A stretch of 17,970 nucleotides of DNA from an uncultured Peptoniphilus sp. Its GTDB lineage: Bacteria; Bacillota; Clostridia; Tissierellales; Peptoniphilaceae. Each line of letters starts with the position of its first letter. Positions within the stretch are counted from its first letter, which is position 1. The notes beneath the pieces are model-generated. The model worked only from the letters and a program-made list of their open reading frames with translations, was not told the DNA's origin and did no database searches. A program made the translations under genes and the position numbers. Location: assembly GCF_943913915.1 (NCBI RefSeq), contig NZ_CALUAA010000017.1, positions 1 through 17,970 on the forward strand, written 5' to 3'. Of this stretch, positions 12,675 through 17,970 are shown piece after piece.

Positions 12675-15600
12675 ATGAAAGAATTTAGACGACGGGGCCT
12701 GGCGCTGTTATTGGCGCTTTTTATGGTGTTGGCCTGTGTGCCTGTTCACCTCTTTGCGGCGGCGCCTCAAGATGTCGTGTTGTATGAAGCCTACGGCGGC
12801 GGAGGCAATAGCGGTGCCGCCTATAAGAATGATTACATTATTTTGAAAAATACCGGCGATAAGCCCGTGGAATTAACGGGCATGAAGGTGGGCTATTTCA
12901 GTGCGAAAACGACAGGTGGCAAGCCCTCGTCTGAAGCGCAACTTCAGGGAAATTTAGACCCGGGAGCCTACTACGTCATTAAGTGCGCGCAAGGGAGCGG
13001 CGGCACGGAAGATCTGCCCCGATTTGATTCGGAAGCAAACATCGGTATATCCGGCAAAAACTTCGCCCTGCGTCTGTACGATAATGGCGGTAACGTCATC
13101 GACACCTTGGGTGTCGGCACGGCCAAGATCTTTTCCGGCAAAGCCGCAAAGGGCTTGAGTAACACCACCGCCGCCCAACGGATCGCCTACACCAGCGACA
13201 ATAGCCAAGACTGGGAAGCGGTGCAGGCAAATAGCGGCCATTTAGATTACTTAAACGAAACCCCTGCGACACCTACCGAGCCGACGCCTACAGAGCCTAC
13301 GGAACCTGCGGAACCGACCGAGCCTGCTATGCCGAGTGAAGGCGTCGTTACCATTGCGGAAGCGAAAGCGGCGGCGGATAAAACACCTGTCGTCGTAGAG
13401 GGTGTCGTAACCTACTCCGGAGAAGACGGCAACACCTTTATTCAAGATGATACGGCGGGCATTAATGTCTATAAAGTAAGTTCCGTTCTGGAGCCGGGCA
13501 CCAAGGTGCGCGTGACGGGTACGCGGGGTGTCTACGCCGATCAAATTCAGATCAGCCAAACCAAAATTGAAAACTTAGGAAAAGCGGAGTTGCCCGCGCC
13601 TATAAATATAAGCTTGGCAGATTTAAAGAAGGACGAATATAACGGTAAGCGCGTGGCGATAAAAGGCGCTACTGTTAAAGAGATGAATCAATTTGGCGAT
13701 CCCATCTTGGAACAAGACGGCGCCACCGCCCAAGTATATAGGGCACCGAAGGGAAATTATGAAGTGACCGACACGGTAGATGTGATCGGCGTCGCAGGTA
13801 TACACAAGGGAAATCCTCAACTTCGCGTGCACAGCGCAGGGGATATCGTCGTAACGGAAAAAGGGGAAGGCCCGAAACCTGTGGATCCTCTCCCTGAAGT
13901 AGAAGATCCCCTAACCGATGAGATGATCGCCAATGTTAAAAAGAATTATCCCGATCTGTTGACCATCCCGGAAGTGCAAAAAATTCATGCCGGCTTTATG
14001 CCGGATCCCAACGGAAAAGGACCGCAAACAGTGAAGGAAAATGCGACGGTTATCGGTGTGGCGACTTACGCCTACTCCGGAGGAAGCTCGCTGATTATCG
14101 AAGATGTCGTCGACGGAAAGGTTTACGGCTATCAAATCTTCGGTCCCACTGAAAATGTAGAAATGGGCGATGTCGTCGTCGCTAAGGGCAATCTCGTCTC
14201 CTTCTACGGCCTTCCCGAAATGAGCAATGTAGAGACCATGAAAAAAGTGGGTGACACGGAGCCCGTCGATCCCCTGAAGCTTACAATCGAGCAGATCAAA
14301 AAACATGGGGAAGATCTCGTCAATGTCTATGTAGAGGTAAAAGACGTTACCCTTCCTGCCTATAGCGGTGAGAACACTATCGACATGAAAGATCCTACGG
14401 GTATCCTGCCCTCTTACCGCACGCCCGCTTATCCTATCGGCACGGTAGAAGGAGATAAAGTAGGTATTCGCGGCGCCATTGCGCCTCACAGAGGCAATCC
14501 TCAAATTCGCATGAACGATGCAAAGGACTATATTCTAAGTGAAGATAAGTTGGCGCCCTTTATTGTAACCGGTCGCTTGATTCAGGCTCGGGCAGGGATC
14601 GACTACACCTTCGCCGTCGACGTCATCGACAATGTGGAAGCGGTGGAAGTGGAAGCGTCTTACGACGGAAAGACGATTAAGCTGGAGCAAAACCCGGCTA
14701 CGGGTAAGTGGATCGGCCATATTCCGGGGCAAGACCTCGCCGGTAAAAGTGAGCTCGAGCTCAGCTTTACGGCAAAAGATAAGGCCGGCAACACATCGAG
14801 TGATCTTTACGAAGCGCCCTTTGAATATGGTAAATCCAAGTCCATTGGAAAGAGCATAACCCTTTCCATCGACAACTCCCCGCAAATTGTGAACCCGAAG
14901 CCTGCCAACAATGAGGCGACGAAAGAAAATAAACGACCGGAAATTTCCGCCGACGTTCTCAATATTTCGCCGAATGCAAAAGCGACACTTTCCTTAAACG
15001 GCGGCGAAGAAAAAACCATGACCTTAACGGATGGACGCGCAATCTACCGTCCCGAAGAAGACTTTAAAGACGGCAAGGTCGAAGCGACGATTCGCGTTAT
15101 CGACGGCGATGAAGTAAAGGAATTCAGCTGGCAATTCTATATCGGCGAAGCCCTTACGAAACATTACCGCGGTCAGCTCCACTCCCAAAGCAACTACTCC
15201 GACGGAGCGGGCACGCCTGAAGAGGCCATTCGCTATGCGGAAAAGGCCGAATATGTGGACTTCTTCGCCCTGACGGACCATTCCAATTATTTCGACGATG
15301 CAAATAATTTAGGTAAGATCGATGATGAAACCTCAGGCCTTCGGGCGCCCGACGGAAGCAACCGCTCCAAGTGGCAAGCCTATAAAGCCTTCTTCGACGG
15401 CAAAGCGACGGAGAATTTCCTGCCTCTTTATGGCTACGAAATGACCTGGACGAAATCCGGTGCCAACTACGGCCACATGAACACCTTTAACACGGAAGGA
15501 TTCGTCTCCAGAAACAACTCTTTCTATAATGACAAAACCGATTCTAAAGGTCTGCTCCGTTACTACGAGCTGATTTCGAACTTGGGAACCGACACATTCT

Positions 15601-17771
15601 CTCAATTTAATCACCCGGGCAAGACCTTCGGCAACTTCGATGAATTTGCCCACTACGATCCCAAGGTCAACGAAAATGTAAAACTCGTGGAAATCGGAAA
15701 CGGGGAAGGACCCATCCACGGCAACGGCTATTTCCCCAGTTATGGCGAATACGTTAAAGCGCTGGACATGGGCTGGAAGCTCGCGCCTTCCATTAACCAA
15801 GACAATCACAAGGGCAAATGGGGCGATGCAAATGACGGCCGCAATGTGGTCATCGCCGACGGCTTAAATAAAAAAGACATTATCACCGCCATTCGTAATT
15901 TAAGCGTCTATGCATCAGAAGATAAAGATATTACGGTAGATTTTACCATCAACGGTCACATTATGGGCTCTACTCTGGCTGATGCCGGAAAAACCCTGAA
16001 TGTAGATATTGCCGTTGCGGAACAGGGCGGCGAAAGTATCGGAGCGGTAGACATTTTAACCACCGGCGGAAAAGTGATCAAATCTATGGAATCTTCCGCC
16101 GATACGGATCGCTTTACTTTCGAATTACAAAACGACTATCCCTACTACCTCGTGCGCATCACCGAAGCTGACGGCGACTGCGTCTTTACAGCTCCCATCT
16201 GGACAAAAAAAGTAGAAGCGAAGGGAATTACGGCTCTAAGTCCCGTAGGCGGCGACGAGGCCACTGTCGGTGAGGAAAAGGAATTAAGCTACACCTTCTC
16301 TGCAGAGGGAGAAAAAATACAATCTGTTGAAGTTTACGACGGCGATACCGTCATCAGCACCAAAACAGATGACGAAAAAGTCACTGTCGTTCCGACAAAA
16401 GAAGGCAAGCGTCAGCTGACCCTCAAAATCAAAACCGACGGCGGCGAATACGAGCGAAATGTAGAGCTCGTCATCTATCCGCAAGGTCTCGCTACCTCGC
16501 CTATCAGCGAAGTGCAAAAAGCAAAACCGGGCGAAATCTTCCAAATCGAAGGTGTCTTAACATCCAACGCTTCCGGTTACGATAAAGAAACCGCCTTCTT
16601 CGACGCCGCTTATGTACAAGACGAAACCGGCGGAATCAATATCTTCCCCATTAGCGGAAACTATAAAATTGGCGACCGCTTAAAGATCCGCGGCAATCGC
16701 GACGGCTACCAAGGGGAACGTCAGCTTTCCATTACGAGTATGGAAAAAATTGGCGAAACCACGCCGCCACAACCGAAAGTCCTCCCCACAGGTAAGGTGA
16801 AAGACAATACCGGTCTTTTGATTCAAACAAAGGGTAAGGTTGTAAGCGTAAACGACGATATAAGTGAAATTGTGATCGACGACGGAAGCGGAAAGATCAA
16901 AGTCTTTATCGACGGCTATATCGGACGCCCGAACTCGGAAGATAAGTCTATGCCGAAGATTGCAGTTGGCGACACCCTTCAGGCAACGGGTCTCGCCTCG
17001 GTCAATCCGGAAGGGGATCGCATCCGCATTCGCAATCGGAACGATGTGATCGTTCTAAACGAAGAAAAAGAAACCGAACCGAATACACCTGATACACCGA
17101 ATCAACCGGATAAAAAACCAAAAGATGAGCAACCGACGGAAAAAGACGGCGGCATCATCTTAACGCCTGTAACGCCGTCCCCCGGTAAGACGGACGAAGA
17201 AAAACCTGAAACTCCGATATATAATGAAAGAAAAACATTCAAGGACGTGAAGTCGAGCGATTGGTTCGCAAAAGATGTTGACCGCATCGTAGAGAAAAAA
17301 CTCCTCGTCGGCATGACCGAAGATACTTTCGGTCCCAACGAAAAAGCGAGCCGCGCCATGATCGTCACCATGCTCCATCGCATGGCGGGGAAACCTTATG
17401 TAGAAGGCAAGCATAAATTTATGGATATCGAAAAAGGAAGCTGGTACGAAGAAGCCGTCAACTGGGCAGAAGCCAAAGGTGTAACGGCGGGCATCAGCGA
17501 AACCGCATTCGATCCCCACGGCGACATCACAAGAGAAGCATTCGTCGCCATGATGTATCGCTACTATGTTAGCGAAGGTCTTATCGAATCCGTAGAGGGC
17601 AAGCCTCTCGACGGCGTATCCCCCTGGGCGCAAGAAGCCATGACCTGGGCGGTGGATAACAAGATCGTCGTAGGACGAGAAAACGGAAACCTTGCGGCGA
17701 AAGAAACCATTACTCGTGCAGAAATAGCGGCTATTACTCTCCGGGTAATGGATCGATTCGGCGGCATGTAA
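12675..17771 (+). CDS. Secreted SLH-anchored PHP-domain metallohydrolase with lamin-tail and OB-like domains
   Basis: 1698 residues. A signal peptide (1-30, cleavage near FAAA) leads to a lamin-tail-like domain (34 to about 185, VVLYEAYGGGG) and a Thr-Glu-Pro linker (about 196-222). Four OB-like domains follow (about 224-306, 311-396, 452-525, 536-625), then two Ig-like domains (about 627-828). The PHP domain of CehA/McbA type (from 833) has LHSQSNYSDG, LTDHSN, Glu922, His934, FNHPG (His980) and DNHKG (Asp1043, His1045). Then come a further Ig-like domain, OB-like domains five and six (about 1273-1362 and 1372-1463), a linker and three SLH motifs (about 1522-1698). It is probably a cell-surface phosphoesterase or nuclease; substrate unknown. 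The ATG at 12675 is preferred over the GTG at 12672 because AAAGGA is seven bases before it. HxH of motif I is HSQ. Confidence 0.87.
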   Translation: MKEFRRRGLALLLALFMVLACVPVHLFAAAPQDVVLYEAYGGGGNSGAAYKNDYIILKNTGDKPVELTGMKVGYFSAKTTGGKPSSEAQLQGNLDPGAYYVIKCAQGSGGTEDLPRFDSEANIGISGKNFALRLYDNGGNVIDTLGVGTAKIFSGKAAKGLSNTTAAQRIAYTSDNSQDWEAVQANSGHLDYLNETPATPTEPTPTEPTEPAEPTEPAMPSEGVVTIAEAKAAADKTPVVVEGVVTYSGEDGNTFIQDDTAGINVYKVSSVLEPGTKVRVTGTRGVYADQIQISQTKIENLGKAELPAPINISLADLKKDEYNGKRVAIKGATVKEMNQFGDPILEQDGATAQVYRAPKGNYEVTDTVDVIGVAGIHKGNPQLRVHSAGDIVVTEKGEGPKPVDPLPEVEDPLTDEMIANVKKNYPDLLTIPEVQKIHAGFMPDPNGKGPQTVKENATVIGVATYAYSGGSSLIIEDVVDGKVYGYQIFGPTENVEMGDVVVAKGNLVSFYGLPEMSNVETMKKVGDTEPVDPLKLTIEQIKKHGEDLVNVYVEVKDVTLPAYSGENTIDMKDPTGILPSYRTPAYPIGTVEGDKVGIRGAIAPHRGNPQIRMNDAKDYILSEDKLAPFIVTGRLIQARAGIDYTFAVDVIDNVEAVEVEASYDGKTIKLEQNPATGKWIGHIPGQDLAGKSELELSFTAKDKAGNTSSDLYEAPFEYGKSKSIGKSITLSIDNSPQIVNPKPANNEATKENKRPEISADVLNISPNAKATLSLNGGEEKTMTLTDGRAIYRPEEDFKDGKVEATIRVIDGDEVKEFSWQFYIGEALTKHYRGQLHSQSNYSDGAGTPEEAIRYAEKAEYVDFFALTDHSNYFDDANNLGKIDDETSGLRAPDGSNRSKWQAYKAFFDGKATENFLPLYGYEMTWTKSGANYGHMNTFNTEGFVSRNNSFYNDKTDSKGLLRYYELISNLGTDTFSQFNHPGKTFGNFDEFAHYDPKVNENVKLVEIGNGEGPIHGNGYFPSYGEYVKALDMGWKLAPSINQDNHKGKWGDANDGRNVVIADGLNKKDIITAIRNLSVYASEDKDITVDFTINGHIMGSTLADAGKTLNVDIAVAEQGGESIGAVDILTTGGKVIKSMESSADTDRFTFELQNDYPYYLVRITEADGDCVFTAPIWTKKVEAKGITALSPVGGDEATVGEEKELSYTFSAEGEKIQSVEVYDGDTVISTKTDDEKVTVVPTKEGKRQLTLKIKTDGGEYERNVELVIYPQGLATSPISEVQKAKPGEIFQIEGVLTSNASGYDKETAFFDAAYVQDETGGINIFPISGNYKIGDRLKIRGNRDGYQGERQLSITSMEKIGETTPPQPKVLPTGKVKDNTGLLIQTKGKVVSVNDDISEIVIDDGSGKIKVFIDGYIGRPNSEDKSMPKIAVGDTLQATGLASVNPEGDRIRIRNRNDVIVLNEEKETEPNTPDTPNQPDKKPKDEQPTEKDGGIILTPVTPSPGKTDEEKPETPIYNERKTFKDVKSSDWFAKDVDRIVEKKLLVGMTEDTFGPNEKASRAMIVTMLHRMAGKPYVEGKHKFMDIEKGSWYEEAVNWAEAKGVTAGISETAFDPHGDITREAFVAMMYRYYVSEGLIESVEGKPLDGVSPWAQEAMTWAVDNKIVVGRENGNLAAKETITRAEIAAITLRVMDRFGGM

Positions 17772-17791
17772 TATAGAAAAATACTAGGAAC

Positions 17792-17821
17792 AAAAAAGAG
17801 CGAAGTTTTCGCTCTTTTTTT
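17792..17821 (+). terminator. Terminator of the PHP protein gene
   Basis: AAAAAAGAGCGAA and TTCGCTCTTTTTT form a perfect stem with a GTT loop and end in a T-run, 20 bases past the stop. Confidence 0.93.
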
Positions 17822-17822
17822 G

Positions 17823-17851
17823 TTGACATAAAACACTTGCGATGTTACCAT
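17823..17851 (+). promoter_or_regulatory. Tandem promoter P1
   Basis: A consensus TTGACA (17823-17828), a 17-base spacer and TACCAT (17846-17851), followed by ATAAAAGTCGCCTCGAGA. It starts at the end of the preceding terminator, so transcription is aimed out of the right edge. Confidence 0.65.
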
Positions 17852-17904
17852 ATAAAAGTCGCCTCGAGAGAGCGAGATCGTAAAAAAGAATTTCAAAAAA
17901 GTTC

Positions 17905-17933
17905 TTGACAGCGAGCGCAATTCGAGGTAGACT
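17905..17933 (+). promoter_or_regulatory. Tandem promoter P2 (likely stable-RNA operon)
   Basis: A consensus TTGACA (17905-17910), a 17-base spacer and TAGACT (17928-17933), followed by ATAAAAGTTGTCTCGTGA. It lies exactly 82 bases after P1 and resembles it beyond the hexamers. The upstream A-rich tract (17882-17900) looks like an UP element. A small TCGTG/CACGA hairpin (17946-17960) opens the leader. No coding start follows in the window. The pattern suits an rRNA or tRNA operon. Confidence 0.65.
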
Positions 17934-17970
17934 ATAAAAGTTGTCTCGTGAAACACACGAACAAAACTTT

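Noticed and set aside
17564..17956. Minus-strand open frame across the end of the PHP gene and the tandem promoters
   Set aside because: It crosses the terminator and both promoters antisense, without a ribosome site or domain.

Overview
The window reads as chromosome from a Gram-positive, S-layer-type anaerobe of the Firmicutes. The reasons are two surface proteins ending in SLH (cell-wall anchoring) motifs, strong AGGAGG-type ribosome binding sites, TTGACA/TATAAT-type promoters and compact GC-rich hairpin terminators. The SLH style (a short first motif of the form YxYGYxDxTFRPEGNMTRAE) is what I associate with Peptoniphilaceae such as Peptoniphilus or Aedoeadaptatus, and the apparently moderate GC content would suit the latter. 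The genus assignment is inference only.

Layout. 1-1182 is the C-terminal end of a large surface protein (Rib-like piece, charged linker, SLH motifs) with a terminator. 1223-2629 is a 1.4 kb gene-free block packed with interspersed hairpin repeats. 2662-6538, on the minus strand, holds a two-gene heterodimeric ABC exporter followed by a small GlsB/YeaQ-type membrane protein. Divergent from it, 6616-7680 (+) is a tight pair: a papain/C39-like protein and a LURP-one-related protein. 7714-8766 (-) is an arsenite methyltransferase (arsM) and 8945-9496 (-) a conserved-looking protein of unknown function. 9590-10260 is a second repeat block, an inverted relative of the first. 10349-11125 (-) is an IclR-type regulator divergent from a PLP aminotransferase (11197-12357, +). 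12675-17771 (+) is a 1698-residue secreted, SLH-anchored protein with a lamin-tail domain, about six OB-like domains, Ig-like domains and a central PHP metallohydrolase domain. The right edge (17823-17970) carries two tandem, related TTGACA promoters that look like the start of an rRNA or stable-RNA operon lying outside the window.

How the parts work together. The ABC pair shows coordinated asymmetry: one subunit has a degenerate Walker B and H-loop, the other a degenerate signature motif. That gives one dead and one active ATP site, as in the BmrCD / TM287-288 type. The IclR regulator probably controls the aminotransferase, whose near-consensus promoter overlaps the regulator's start codon. 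The large PHP protein has spaced TTAAC repeats upstream that resemble a PhoP box, which would suit an extracellular phosphoesterase; this is a hypothesis.

The most unusual structure is the repeat system. Two composite copies of about 0.7 kb, in opposite orientation, bracket the 7 kb segment 2662-9496. A further element of about 105-120 bp sits twice, in opposite orientations, between the two arms of host hairpins, as though it inserts at hairpin tips.
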